In this document: positions 46,898 through 56,141 of the stretch, in pieces
How the letters are laid out: the number at the start of each line of letters is the position of its first letter
Position numbering within the stretch: position 1 is the stretch's first letter
Assembly: GCA_021730985.1 (NCBI GenBank)
Contig: JAKFYI010000027.1
Coordinates: forward strand, 102,255 to 166,254
Reading direction: 5' to 3'
DNA: 64,000 nucleotides
Origin: Hyphomicrobiales bacterium
Lineage (GTDB): Bacteria > Pseudomonadota > Alphaproteobacteria > Rhizobiales > Xanthobacteraceae
Notes under the pieces: model-generated
What the model was told of the DNA's origin: nothing
Database searches by the model: none
What the model saw: the letters and a program-made list of their open reading frames with translations, nothing else
Made by a program: the position numbers and the translations under genes

Positions 46898-47878
46898 ATG
46901 AAATTGCTAACAGACAAGTTCATGACCATGCTCGCCGCGGCGGCGATCATTGCAGGCGGGGCGCTCTCGCCCGCGGCGGCGCAGGACAAGGTGAAGGTCG
47001 GCGTGTTCCCGGTCAGCTCCTCCTTGCCCTATTTCGTCGCGATCGCGGAGGGCTACTTCAAGGAGAACAACATCGAGCCGGAAACAATCCGGTTGATGGG
47101 CGGCCCATCGAATGTAGCGGCTCTCATCACCAACCAGATCGAGGTGTCGGCGGTGCTGGTCACGCTCGAAGGGCTGAATGCCAACATCAAGAAAACCGGC
47201 GTCGCCATGTACTTCGCGATGCACAGCCAAAACGCCGAATACAGAATGGAGCAGTTTATCGCTCGCACCGGCTCGGGCATCACCAAACTGGCTGACTTCA
47301 AGGGCAAGAAGCTGATGTCGGCTCCAGGCCCTGCCAACCTGAACACGGCGAAAGGCATCCTCGCCAAAGTCGGCCTCAAGGAAGGCGACTACACCATCGA
47401 CCAGCTCGACATGGGCCAGCATGTCAACGCCATCAAAGCCGGAACCTTCGATGGCGGCTACACGCTGGAGCCGAGTGCGACCATCATCGAGCAGATGGGC
47501 GCAGGCAAGACAATCGAAGCGGGCGTGATCGCCAAGTACATCCTCGGCGATCCGGCCGGCAATGCCTATGCCGCGGGCGCGGCCTTCAGCACGGACTTCA
47601 TCAACGCGCGGCCGGACGTGGCTAAGCGATTTGCCGCCTCCTGGGCGAAGGCCATCGAGTACATCAAGGCCAATCCGAAGGAGGCGCGAAAGCACCTCGC
47701 CAAGAACACGCTAACCCCGGACAACCTTGTCGATATCGTGCCGATGCTCGGCTACACGATGAACAAGGACATGAACGCAAAGCAGAAGAAGGAGCTTCAG
47801 GACTTTGCGAACTTCGGCGTCGAGATCGGCGTCGTTCCGGAAAAAATCGACGTCTCCAAGTTCGTCAAGTCGTTCTGA
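46898..47878 (+). CDS. ABC transporter substrate-binding protein (NMT1/SsuA-like)
   Basis: A 326-residue periplasmic binding protein from ATG 46898 (GGAGG ten bases upstream). Signal peptide to about residue 28 (SPAAA before QDKV). The mature chain starts KVKVGVFPVSSSLPYFVAIAEGYF, typical of NitT/TauT/thiamine-pyrimidine receptors, with FKGKKLMSAPGPANLNTAKGIL and VNAIKAGTFDGGYTLEPSATI lining the expected ligand cleft. The gene sits ten bases before the ATPase gene and downstream of the amidohydrolase, so it should deliver the ring substrate. It is unrelated to the Bug receptors in this window. Confidence 0.9.
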   Translation: MKLLTDKFMTMLAAAAIIAGGALSPAAAQDKVKVGVFPVSSSLPYFVAIAEGYFKENNIEPETIRLMGGPSNVAALITNQIEVSAVLVTLEGLNANIKKTGVAMYFAMHSQNAEYRMEQFIARTGSGITKLADFKGKKLMSAPGPANLNTAKGILAKVGLKEGDYTIDQLDMGQHVNAIKAGTFDGGYTLEPSATIIEQMGAGKTIEAGVIAKYILGDPAGNAYAAGAAFSTDFINARPDVAKRFAASWAKAIEYIKANPKEARKHLAKNTLTPDNLVDIVPMLGYTMNKDMNAKQKKELQDFANFGVEIGVVPEKIDVSKFVKSF

Positions 47879-47888
47879 TCCCCGCGCG

Positions 47889-48716
47889 ATGAATGCGGAC
47901 GCAGCACTCCGAACCAGCTCCACCGGCGCAGTAGCGCCGGTGGAACCTGTCGTCGTGACGCGCCCCCATGTGACGATCCGCGGCCTGAGCAAGCGCTTCG
48001 ACAAGGCCGTGATCTACGACAAATTCGACCTCGACATTCCGCGCGGCAAGCTGGTGTCGGTGTTCGGCCCGAACGGCTGCGGCAAGAGCACGCTGATCAA
48101 CATGATCGCCGGCCTGATCCCGATGGATGAGGGCCAGGTCTTGTTTGACGGTATGCTGCTGAGCGACATCAAGTTCGGCTACGTGTTCCAGAACTATCGC
48201 GAGGCTCTGTTCCCCTGGCTGCGCGCCTTCGACAACATCGCCTACCCGCTCAAGCTGATGCATGTGCCGAAGGCCGAGCGCCGCGCCCGGGTCGAGAAGC
48301 TGGTCGCAAGACTCGGCGTCAAGCTCGACCTCAACCGCTACCCATACGAAATGTCGGGCGGCCAGCAGCAGTTGATCTCGATCATGCGGGCGCTTGTGGT
48401 CGAGCCGGAAATCCTGTTCCTCGACGAGCCGTTCTCCGCGCTCGACTACGAGATGACACTGTTCATGAGGGAGCAGCTTCAGCGCTTGTTCATCGAGACC
48501 CGCACCACCACCGTGCTGGTGTCGCACGACCTTGAGGAAGCGGTGTATCTGGCCGACCATGTGCTCCTGCTATCACGGCATCCGGCGCTGGTCGCCGATT
48601 TTGTTCTCTACGATGCGCCCCGTCCGCGCTCCGACGCCACCCTTTCGGACGACGAGTTCGTGCGCGTCAAGGCGCACTGCCTAGAGGTGTTCCAGCGCGA
48701 GGTGCGGCGCGCATGA
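47889..48716 (+). CDS. ABC transporter ATP-binding protein (NitT/TauT type)
   Basis: A 275-residue ATPase. ATG 47889 follows the receptor gene by ten bases; the longer frame from 47805 overlaps that gene and is rejected. Walker A GPNGCGKST, Q-loop in YVFQNYREALFPW, signature MSGGQQQ, Walker B ILFLDEPFSALD and switch His in VLVSHDLEEA are all intact. An N-terminal tail of about 30 residues (rich in Ala, Thr, Val) precedes the domain. It powers the importer with the permease encoded next, whose start overlaps its stop by four bases. Confidence 0.93.
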   Translation: MNADAALRTSSTGAVAPVEPVVVTRPHVTIRGLSKRFDKAVIYDKFDLDIPRGKLVSVFGPNGCGKSTLINMIAGLIPMDEGQVLFDGMLLSDIKFGYVFQNYREALFPWLRAFDNIAYPLKLMHVPKAERRARVEKLVARLGVKLDLNRYPYEMSGGQQQLISIMRALVVEPEILFLDEPFSALDYEMTLFMREQLQRLFIETRTTTVLVSHDLEEAVYLADHVLLLSRHPALVADFVLYDAPRPRSDATLSDDEFVRVKAHCLEVFQREVRRA

Positions 48717-49468
48717 AACGTCTCGACCCATTCCTACCGTTCCTCGGCGTCATCGGCCTGATCGCGGTCTGGTATGTCGCGGTCTGGAACAAGATCGTCG
48801 ATCCGGTGCTGCTGCCCTCCCCGACGGAGGCCGCCATCGCGCTGTGGAAGGGCATGAACGGCGGCAAGCTCGGCATCGACTTCATCCAGACCGTGCACCG
48901 GACCGTCGTTTCGATCGCGATTGCCGCAGTGATTGCGATCCCGCTCGGCATCTTCCTTGGCTCTTCAGAAAAACTCTATCGCTCGGTCGAATTCGTGATC
49001 GATTTCTTCCGCTCGACACCGGCCTCGGCCATGTTCCCGCTGTTCCTGGTTCTGTTCGGCGTTGGCGACAAGGCCAAGATTTCGGTTGCCGCCTTTGGCG
49101 CGATGCTGGTGATCCTGTTCAACGTCGCCTACGGCGTCATGAACGCACGCAAAACCCGGCTGCTTGCGGCCAAGGTGATGGGCGCCTCGCGACTGCGCGT
49201 GCTATCCGACGTCATGCTCTTGGAGTCGCTGCCGCAGACCTTTGTCGGACTGCGCAACGGCGTTTCGCTGGCACTGGTCATCATTGTGGTCGCCGAAATG
49301 TTCATCGGCTCACAGGACGGCCTCGGCCATCGCGTGTTCGAGGCCCAGCAGCTCTTTAATATGCCCGACATGTATGCCGCGATCTTCGCAGCCGGCGCGC
49401 TCGGCTACGGCCTCAATCTGTTGTTCCTGCTGATCGAGCGCCGCTTCGTTCACTGGTCCGGCAAGTAG
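48713..49468 (+). CDS. ABC transporter permease (NitT/TauT type)
   Basis: A 251-residue inner-membrane permease with about six hydrophobic segments (for example FLGVIGLIAVWYVAVW, VSIAIAAVIAIPLGIFLG and AMFPLFLVLFGVGDKAKISVAAFGAML). The EAA-type cytoplasmic loop that docks the ATPase is seen as AAKVMGASRLRVLSDVMLLESLPQ. It is translationally coupled to the ATPase gene by a four-base overlap, and its stop is directly followed by the amidase start. With the receptor and ATPase it forms a complete importer. Confidence 0.93.
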   Translation: MKRLDPFLPFLGVIGLIAVWYVAVWNKIVDPVLLPSPTEAAIALWKGMNGGKLGIDFIQTVHRTVVSIAIAAVIAIPLGIFLGSSEKLYRSVEFVIDFFRSTPASAMFPLFLVLFGVGDKAKISVAAFGAMLVILFNVAYGVMNARKTRLLAAKVMGASRLRVLSDVMLLESLPQTFVGLRNGVSLALVIIVVAEMFIGSQDGLGHRVFEAQQLFNMPDMYAAIFAAGALGYGLNLLFLLIERRFVHWSGK

Positions 49469-50884
49469 ATGCCGGCCGGCCGATCGTTGACCCGCAAATC
49501 CGCCCGAGAACTGGCGGCGCTGATCCGGTCGCGCGCGATCAGCCCGGTCGAGGTGCTGGACGCACATCTTGACGCGATCGAACGCATCAATCCGACGCTC
49601 AATGCCATCGTGACACTCGCAACTGAGCAGGCGCGCACCGCGGCCCGCGCTGCCGAGGAGGCAGTGGTGAGCGGCGGCAAGCAGGGCGCGCTGCACGGCC
49701 TGCCAATCGGCATCAAGGATGTCACGTTGACGGCAGGCATTCGCACCACATTCGGATCGCCGCTGTTCAAGGACAATGTCCCCACTGAGGACGCCGAGGT
49801 GGTGCGCCGCCTCAAGGCCGCAGGCGCGATCGTTCTCGCCAAAACCAACACACCGGAGTTCGCGACCGGCGCCAACACCGTGAACGAGCTATTCGGCGCA
49901 ACCCGCAATCCATGGAATCCGGAACTGTCGCCCGCAGGCTCGTCGGGCGGTTCGGCGGTGGCGGTCGCAACCGGCATGCTGCCGCTTGCACAAGGCACCG
50001 ACTTCGGCTGCTCGATCCGCATTCCGGCTGCGTTCTGCGGCATCGTCGGGATACGGCCCACGCCAGGGCTGACGCCGAATTATCCGATGCCGCTGGCCTG
50101 GGATCCGGGCCAGGTGCATGGCCCCCTCGCCCGCACTGCGGAAGATGCCGCGTTGATGCTGGACGCCATGGTGGGCTTCAGCCGCCTGTCGCCGATCTCC
50201 ACCGCACCGCCATGGAGCAGTGCGCTCGATATCGTCGAGCGGACCGCTGACATGAAAGGTCTGCGCGTGGCCTATGCCTCCGACATTGCGGGGATCGGCG
50301 TGGATTCAGAGATCGATGCCGTCTGCAGCAAGGCTGCTGAGGGCTTGCGTGATCTCGGAGCCACGGTCGAGCCGGTGCCGTTCGATGTGTCCGAAGGCCG
50401 CGATCCGTACCAAACCTGGCGCGGCGCCTGGATGGTCGGCCAGCAGTTCCAGCGGATGTCCATGCTGGCGCAGTTCGGCCCGAACCTGAAAGGCAACGTC
50501 GAGGCCGGGCTTAAAGTAAATGCGCTCGATCTCGCCAAGGCCGAGCTGGCGCGCCAACAGGTCTTCCACCGCTTCCGCGAATTGTTCGACAAGTACGATG
50601 TTCTGCTCACACCGGCGGCGCCGGTGCGGCCCTACCCGGTGACGATGAACTTTCCGAACGAGATCAACGGCAAGACCTTCGAGAACTATGTCGACTGGAT
50701 CGCGCCTGCGTTCCTCATCACGCTGGTGAGCCTTCCGGCAGGGAGCGTGCCAGCCGGCAAGACCAAGGATGGATTGCCGGTCGGAATGCAAATCGTGGCA
50801 CCTCGCTTCGAAGAACCGCGCATCCTGGCGGTCGCAAAATTTATCCAGCAACAGAATCCCATCGGAACGCCGCCGGACTTTTAA
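49469..50884 (+). CDS. Amidase-signature hydrolase
   Basis: A 471-residue amidase-signature enzyme whose ATG immediately abuts the permease stop. The Ser-cisSer-Lys triad is visible: Lys83 (PIGIKD), Ser158 (PAGSSGGSA) and nucleophile Ser182 in TDFGCSIRIPA, where Cys replaces the second Gly of the usual GGGS motif. The family includes allophanate hydrolase, AtzE-type amidohydrolases, ureidomalonase-type and Glu-tRNA amidotransferase A proteins. As last gene of this operon it probably cleaves the linear ureide or carbamoyl product of ring opening. No allophanate-hydrolase C-terminal domain is present. Confidence 0.9.
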   Translation: MPAGRSLTRKSARELAALIRSRAISPVEVLDAHLDAIERINPTLNAIVTLATEQARTAARAAEEAVVSGGKQGALHGLPIGIKDVTLTAGIRTTFGSPLFKDNVPTEDAEVVRRLKAAGAIVLAKTNTPEFATGANTVNELFGATRNPWNPELSPAGSSGGSAVAVATGMLPLAQGTDFGCSIRIPAAFCGIVGIRPTPGLTPNYPMPLAWDPGQVHGPLARTAEDAALMLDAMVGFSRLSPISTAPPWSSALDIVERTADMKGLRVAYASDIAGIGVDSEIDAVCSKAAEGLRDLGATVEPVPFDVSEGRDPYQTWRGAWMVGQQFQRMSMLAQFGPNLKGNVEAGLKVNALDLAKAELARQQVFHRFRELFDKYDVLLTPAAPVRPYPVTMNFPNEINGKTFENYVDWIAPAFLITLVSLPAGSVPAGKTKDGLPVGMQIVAPRFEEPRILAVAKFIQQQNPIGTPPDF

Positions 50885-51055
50885 CGCGCCGTCGTCTTAC
50901 CCCAAAATCGCGGATCAAGCGCCGGTCAGGGATCGGCCCTCACTTGGCCGAGCGCGCACTCAATCAAATAGTTCGTGGTCCCGTCTTGGGTTTCGTCTGA
51001 AATCGCCAACTCAACGCCAAGGACGCGGGCTAAATTGACTGGAGCGAAAAATGCC

Positions 51056-51943
51056 TTATCCCACCAATTTCCGCGTAACATCGTCGAACAGGCTGTCCAC
51101 AGTTGGCCTTTGCGAAATGAGCCCTTGATTGTGAGCGTACTCGATCATTGTCTCCAGGACCGGACGGCACGCCTCGACTCCGAAACGCAGGGGTTCAGAA
51201 CTCTTGGGCGCCCCGGATGCATTTTTGCTCTCGACCAAGAGCCGAAATAACTCGCGGACGATATCAGGACGGGATTTAGATAGCTCCGTCCGAACGACCA
51301 CCATGTGATTGATCGGAATGCCGCCGTGCTTTTGCGTCCAGCGCTGCGTGGCGGCTTCATAGTCCGGAATGAGATGCTTGAGGCGCGGGTCCGGCAGCTT
51401 GTCACCGACCACCGCCGCATCGATTTCTCCGTCCAGCAGCATTTGAACGATTTCCTTGCCTGCCGGCGCACGCTTGATATTCGGCGGATCGCGATATTCC
51501 GCCACATGAGGCTCCTCAAAGGTGATCCAATCGACCGTGTTCAGATCCAGGCCGTACTCTTCTGCCAACATGCCACGCACCCATGTGGCCGTCGTAACCG
51601 TGTAAGCGCGCACGCCCACACGCTTGCCTGCGAGATCGCCGGGCTTCAGATGGCCACGTTCTGCGTTGTAAGCGATGGTGTGATGCTGACCGCGACTGAC
51701 CACAACGGCAGGAAGCAGGACATAGGGCTTGTTGAATGACTTGGCCTGCAGATACGTCGCAATCGCCAATTCTCCAATGTCGTACTGAGCGTCACGCACG
51801 ATCTGTTTGAACAGATTGTTCGCAACCTTGACCTCGACGAAATCAAAGTCGAACAGGTCCGAGCGCAGCTTGCCGCTCTTGAGCGCCTCCGTATTGGGAT
51901 AATTGCCCAACATGGTGCGCATTGCGATCTTGTCATTCACCAT
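51056..51943 (-). CDS. 4,5-dihydroxyphthalate decarboxylase-like / PBP-II fold protein (3)
   Basis: A 295-residue protein without leader, somewhat shorter than its paralogues. Features: MRTMLGNYPNTEALKSGKL, AQYDIGELAIATYLQAK, LAGKRVGVRAYTVTTATWVRG, DWITFEEPHVAEYRDPPNI and GIPINHMVVVRTELSKSRPD. The motif pattern GVRAYxVTTxxWxRG is shared with the copy at 54013-55035, so these two form a subgroup. Bug 10 is encoded 92 bases upstream, co-directional. An enzymatic role in aromatic dicarboxylate breakdown is possible but not shown. Confidence 0.75.
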   Translation of the reverse strand: MVNDKIAMRTMLGNYPNTEALKSGKLRSDLFDFDFVEVKVANNLFKQIVRDAQYDIGELAIATYLQAKSFNKPYVLLPAVVVSRGQHHTIAYNAERGHLKPGDLAGKRVGVRAYTVTTATWVRGMLAEEYGLDLNTVDWITFEEPHVAEYRDPPNIKRAPAGKEIVQMLLDGEIDAAVVGDKLPDPRLKHLIPDYEAATQRWTQKHGGIPINHMVVVRTELSKSRPDIVRELFRLLVESKNASGAPKSSEPLRFGVEACRPVLETMIEYAHNQGLISQRPTVDSLFDDVTRKLVG

Positions 51944-52035
51944 TGCAAAAAAAGTTCCTTGGTTCGTGATTTCGGGCGGGCCAAAAGCGAGGCCGTCGGT
52001 CAGTGCTGCGTTGGCCTGCGGTGACTACCAGGAGA

Positions 52036-53058
52036 CTATTGCGCGGAAATTCCGGACTTCTCGATCACGGCCCGCCACTTGACGATGTCTCTCGCCATCC
52101 GGTCTCTCATTTGTTCGGGTGTACTTCCGCGCGCGTCGATACCGAGCTTGAGAGCCTTGTCCTGCAACCCGGGATCGCGCAACGCAGTTACGATCTGGTT
52201 GTTGAGCTTTCGGAGGATTGGCTCCGGGAGGCCCGCCCGTGAAGCCAGACCGTTCCAGCTTGTCACCACGTATTCCGGCAAGCCGGTCTCGAGCGCGGTC
52301 GGCACATCCTTCAGCAGAGGATTGCGCTCCTCGCCTGAGGTCGCAATGATGCGGAGTTGGCTGTCGGCTATAGGACCTTGAAATCCGGCATAGAAGTCGA
52401 ATCCCACCTGTATGTCGCCGCGAAGAATGGACGTGACCAGTTCAGGCGTTGTCTTGTGCGGGATGATTGCGACATCCGTCCCAGTGAGCTGCTTAAAGAG
52501 ATGGGCAGACAGGTTTTGTGTGCTGCCGGGATTTACGGCGCCAAAATTGAGCTTCCCCGGATTTTTGCGGGCAAACTCCAGCAAGTCCTTGATCGTCCGG
52601 AACGGAGAGTCCTGCTTCACAGCCAGCAGCATCTCGAACGTGCCCGTGATGGAAATCTGGGTGAAGTCCGCAAGAACGTCATACGTGCGGGCTTTGAACA
52701 GTGTCATGCTGATCGCCTGCCCGTTCCCCGTGACGGCCAGCGCGTAACCATCGGCCGGCGCCGAGAGCGCCGCTTTGGAGGACAGCGAACCTCCCGCGCC
52801 CGGTCTGTTCTCGATGATGAATTGCTGACCGGTGTTGTCGCTCAGTTTCAGCGCCAACAGCCTCATCGTCAGATCGCCAACACCTCCCGGCCCGTAGGGT
52901 ACGAAAATTCTGACCGGCTTGTTGGGATAGGATTCGACGTCCTGCGCCGAGGCAGAAAGGCAAAATCCGGCAGATAGAACCGCGAGTGCGAACCCAAGCG
53001 CGACGGTGCCCCGCGCTAGACAAGCTTTCTTATGCAAAGCTGGAATAATCGTATGCAT
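52036..53058 (-). CDS. Bug/TctC-family periplasmic solute-binding protein (10)
   Basis: A 340-residue receptor; GGGAGG precedes ATG 53058. It has a long leader (about 38 residues, ASA before QDV). The first loop is YGPGGVGD, the second ENRPGAGGSLSS. The segment STQNLSAHLFKQLTGTDVAI and TTPELVTSILRGDIQVGFDF is nearly repeated in Bug 11 (55059-56042), so the two are recent paralogues. It precedes decarboxylase-like copy 3 and follows the amidohydrolase gene by 76 bases, all leftward. Confidence 0.9.
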   Translation of the reverse strand: MHTIIPALHKKACLARGTVALGFALAVLSAGFCLSASAQDVESYPNKPVRIFVPYGPGGVGDLTMRLLALKLSDNTGQQFIIENRPGAGGSLSSKAALSAPADGYALAVTGNGQAISMTLFKARTYDVLADFTQISITGTFEMLLAVKQDSPFRTIKDLLEFARKNPGKLNFGAVNPGSTQNLSAHLFKQLTGTDVAIIPHKTTPELVTSILRGDIQVGFDFYAGFQGPIADSQLRIIATSGEERNPLLKDVPTALETGLPEYVVTSWNGLASRAGLPEPILRKLNNQIVTALRDPGLQDKALKLGIDARGSTPEQMRDRMARDIVKWRAVIEKSGISAQ

Positions 53059-53134
53059 GAGATTGAGACCTCCCTGCGCGACTTTTCGTATCTAGTGATC
53101 ACATGGTCTGCCGACGCAGCCCGACACGACCTGA

Positions 53135-53983
53135 TCAACCCTTCAGACTTGGATAGAGCGAGAGCGCGGTCTTGCCGAAGATCCAATCCTGATCGCTTGA
53201 CTTGGCGAACGAGAACGCCTTCTGCGCCGCAGTCAGAATTTCCTTCAGCGTTCCGACCGAGTTGGGGAAGTTCGACCCCCAGCCTATGCGGTCAGCGCCA
53301 AAGGCATCGACGAATTTCGGGAAGAACGTGTCCGGCGTACCCTTGCCCCATCCGGTCTTGGGCGTGACGTTGATCGGTGTGATCTTGAGATAGACCTGCT
53401 TGTAGTTCGCCAGCGACAGGAACGTGTCGGCACCCTTGTAGGGAGGCCCCTCCTGGTGCGGCGTCTGCGACAGGTGATCGAGGATGATCGTCACCTTCGG
53501 AAACTTGTCCATGACCTGGCGCAACAGAGGGATGCCTTCCTGCTTCATCTGGACACAAACCGGGACATTTTTTGCCGCCGCGTGCTCCCAGAACGGATAG
53601 GTGGCGGGTTCGGCAAACCATGTGGCCTGGTTGGGCAAGGTGCTCCCAGTGGTAAACAGACGCATTCCGGTGCAGCCACGGCTGAGCCACTTATCGAAAG
53701 TCTTCACCGCGTCAGGCGCCAGCACGTCGATCGAATACACGCCGGTAAAACGTGACGGCACCGCGGCGACCGCATCGGCGACATAGTTGTTGTCGTAACC
53801 GTAGGCCGTCGACGAATGAACGATTGCCGCCTTGGCGACGCCGGCGGCATCCATGGCGCGAAGCAGGTCGTCATACGTCGTCGGGCGCTCGGTTGACCAG
53901 GTCGACTGCGTGCCGCCGAGCGGGTCGAGCGGATATTTCTTGGTGTCCGGCGAAACGATGTGCGGATGGATATCGATGATCAT
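53135..53983 (-). CDS. Amidohydrolase-family protein (LigI/COG3618-like)
   Basis: A 282-residue TIM-barrel amidohydrolase from ATG 53983; the upstream extension of the frame overlaps the next gene. The HxH motif is in IIDIHPHIVSPDTKKYPLD, GMRLFTTGST and IILDHLSQTPHQEGPPY follow, and the strand-8 segment reads IGWGSNFPNSVG. There Asn replaces the catalytic Asp of 2-pyrone-4,6-dicarboxylate lactonases (WGSDWP), as in some COG3618 proteins. The substrate may be a lactone or an aromatic acid; hydrolase or decarboxylase chemistry cannot be separated. It lies 29 bases after decarboxylase-like copy 4. Confidence 0.82.
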   Translation of the reverse strand: MIIDIHPHIVSPDTKKYPLDPLGGTQSTWSTERPTTYDDLLRAMDAAGVAKAAIVHSSTAYGYDNNYVADAVAAVPSRFTGVYSIDVLAPDAVKTFDKWLSRGCTGMRLFTTGSTLPNQATWFAEPATYPFWEHAAAKNVPVCVQMKQEGIPLLRQVMDKFPKVTIILDHLSQTPHQEGPPYKGADTFLSLANYKQVYLKITPINVTPKTGWGKGTPDTFFPKFVDAFGADRIGWGSNFPNSVGTLKEILTAAQKAFSFAKSSDQDWIFGKTALSLYPSLKG

Positions 53984-54012
53984 AATGATTGCTCTGGAAC
54001 GGGTTGATGGAT

Positions 54013-55035
54013 TCAGGCGTCGATGTCGACAAACACCTGATCGAGCTGCGGGCGAGACGGGATCAGCTTCTGCTGCAACGCATAGGTAACGAGCGCCTCG
54101 ATGCTGGGGCGGTTCGCAGCCATGCCGTAAGGAAGCGGATCGCCCATCAGCGAAAAGAAGCTGCGATAGCGCTTGTCTTCGGGGCTGTCGCCGCGGCCGA
54201 GCTTGATCCCTTCGAGATAAGGCTTCTTTGCCGTAACGAATGCGTCCATCAGCGAACGCGGCAGCCACGGATAGCGCTTGATGTGCTCGTCCTTGACCAC
54301 GATCAGGCCGTGAATTGGATAAATGCCGGTGTGGCGAAACCAGTCGGCCTCCACCTGCTCGACGTTGGCGAGCAGTTCCGGATACGTACCGACCTCTCCG
54401 CCAGTCGGTGCGTTCATGTCCCAGTTTCCGATCGGCGGACCGGAACGGCCAACGCCGGCGGGACCGGTGAAGCCGGCCTGTATCTCGCCCGAAGCCATCA
54501 TGCTCTGCAGAGACTTGCCCTCCGGCGCATGCACGACATTTGGCGGCAATTTCAGCGCGGTGACGTGCTCCTCATCGTCAACCACCCATGTGACCTTGGA
54601 AGAATCGAGATCATATTCATTGCTAAAGATGCCACGCGTCCATACGCCGGTCGTCACGGAATAGGCCCGCACACCGACCTTCTTTCCTTCAAGGTCCTTC
54701 GGCTTGCGAATGTTCGCATCCGGCCGCACGGCAAAGCCTCCGTGATGGAAGCGGCGCATGACGAAGATCGGCAGGGCGATGTACGGCGCACCGAGCGCGC
54801 GTGCGATCATGTAAGTGGTTGGCGCCATTTCGCAGATATCGAACTCAAGATCGCGCACCATCCGGCGGAAGGCACCGATGATAGGCTTCACCTCGATCAT
54901 GTCTGCATCGACGCCGCTGATCGGAACGCTGCCGTCCTTGACCGCGGCGGTATGACCATAGGTACCGATTGCGATTTTCAGTCGCGGCCGGTCGGTTCCA
55001 GCCGGCACCTTGCTGCTCATTTCTTGCACGCTCAC
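54013..55035 (-). CDS. 4,5-dihydroxyphthalate decarboxylase-like / PBP-II fold protein (4)
   Basis: A 340-residue protein. GTG 55035 was chosen since AGGAGAG lies eight bases upstream; ATG 55020 would be too far. Features: LKIAIGTYGHTAAVKDGSV, EFDICEMAPTTYMIARAL, MRRFHHGGFAVRPDANI, LEGKKVGVRAYSVTTGVWTRG and GIYPIHGLIVVKDEHIKRYP. No signal peptide. It starts 23 bases after the stop of Bug 11 and precedes the amidohydrolase gene, forming a Bug-decarboxylase-like-amidohydrolase operon. In Pht5-type pathways a decarboxylation is followed by ring cleavage and hydrolysis, which would fit, but this is inference. Confidence 0.78.
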   Translation of the reverse strand: MSVQEMSSKVPAGTDRPRLKIAIGTYGHTAAVKDGSVPISGVDADMIEVKPIIGAFRRMVRDLEFDICEMAPTTYMIARALGAPYIALPIFVMRRFHHGGFAVRPDANIRKPKDLEGKKVGVRAYSVTTGVWTRGIFSNEYDLDSSKVTWVVDDEEHVTALKLPPNVVHAPEGKSLQSMMASGEIQAGFTGPAGVGRSGPPIGNWDMNAPTGGEVGTYPELLANVEQVEADWFRHTGIYPIHGLIVVKDEHIKRYPWLPRSLMDAFVTAKKPYLEGIKLGRGDSPEDKRYRSFFSLMGDPLPYGMAANRPSIEALVTYALQQKLIPSRPQLDQVFVDIDA

Positions 55036-55058
55036 GACAAATTCTCTCCTAAAACTTT

Positions 55059-56042
55059 CTATTGCTTCTCGATGCCGGCCGCCTGAATGACTTTCGCCCA
55101 TTTGGCGATGTCACTCTTCATGCGCTCGTTCAGAAATTCCGGCGATCCGATCATGGGCTGCATGCCAAGATCGCCCATGCGCTTCTGGATGTCCGGCGTC
55201 TTCAGCGATGCAACAACGTGTTCATTCAATTTCGTCACGATGTCGTTGGGCAAACCCGCAGGGCCCTGAAACGCGTTCCAGCTCGTCACGACATAGTCGG
55301 CATATCCGCTTTGCTTAACGGTCGGCACGGTTGGCAGTTGTAGAGACCTTTGTTCCCCGGACGTTGCAACGACCTTCATCTGCTTGTTGGCAATCGTCGA
55401 TCCGAACGCGGCGAAATAGTCGAATCCGAGATCGACGTCGCCGCGCAGGATGGCCGTCACCAGTTCAGGCGTGGTCTTGTAGATCACGATGGCGGCCTGC
55501 ACTCCGGTGGCCATCTTGAACAACTCGGCCGACAAATTCTGGGTGCTCCCGGTGGCTATGGTGCCGAAGTTCAGCTTTCCGGGATTCGCCTTGGCGTGGG
55601 CAACAACCTTCGCAACCGTATCCAACGGCGAGTCAGCTTTGGTCGCGAGCAACATCTCGAATTCGGCGAGAGCCGAAACCGGTGAGAAATCGCGGACGAC
55701 GTTGAAGGGCAGCGACTTGAACAAAGATTCGCTAATCGCACTGCCGTTACCGGCGAGGAAAAGCGTGTATCCATCCGGCGGAGACGCCAGCACAGCCTTT
55801 GCACCAACGATGCCGCCCGCACCGGGGCGATTCTCGATGATGAAGCTCTGGCCCATTCGCTCGCCAAGCCGCTGGGCGATGAGGCGCGTGGTCACATCGG
55901 CGACGCCACCGGCGCCATAGGGAACGATGATGCGGACCGGCTTCTCAGGATAGTTCGTTTGCGCCTGCGACAGGCCCATGCTTGCGACAAACGCGCAGAT
56001 GGCCGCGGCCGCCGACCATGCAGTTCCGATTGCTCGGTTCAC
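55059..56042 (-). CDS. Bug/TctC-family periplasmic solute-binding protein (11)
   Basis: A 327-residue receptor from GTG 56042, supported by GGGGAGGGAG seven bases upstream; an ATG at 56114 would add a non-hydrophobic stretch before the leader. Signal peptide to about residue 27 (SQA before QTN). Loop YGAGGVADVT, then ENRPGAGGIVGAKAVLASPPDGYTL. It shares with Bug 10 the GSTQNLSAELFK, KTTPELVTAILRGD and DYVVTSWNAF stretches. It is first gene of the leftward operon and divergent from a LysR gene, its probable regulator. Confidence 0.9.
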   Translation of the reverse strand: MNRAIGTAWSAAAAICAFVASMGLSQAQTNYPEKPVRIIVPYGAGGVADVTTRLIAQRLGERMGQSFIIENRPGAGGIVGAKAVLASPPDGYTLFLAGNGSAISESLFKSLPFNVVRDFSPVSALAEFEMLLATKADSPLDTVAKVVAHAKANPGKLNFGTIATGSTQNLSAELFKMATGVQAAIVIYKTTPELVTAILRGDVDLGFDYFAAFGSTIANKQMKVVATSGEQRSLQLPTVPTVKQSGYADYVVTSWNAFQGPAGLPNDIVTKLNEHVVASLKTPDIQKRMGDLGMQPMIGSPEFLNERMKSDIAKWAKVIQAAGIEKQ

Positions 56043-56141
56043 GGGCTGCTCCCTCCCCTTTGGTACCCGGCAGAAGCCGGCTTTTGTTGATGTCCAAGAA
56101 ACCGAAACGGCCATCTGAGTCCATTTCGATTTGCCTCTCGT

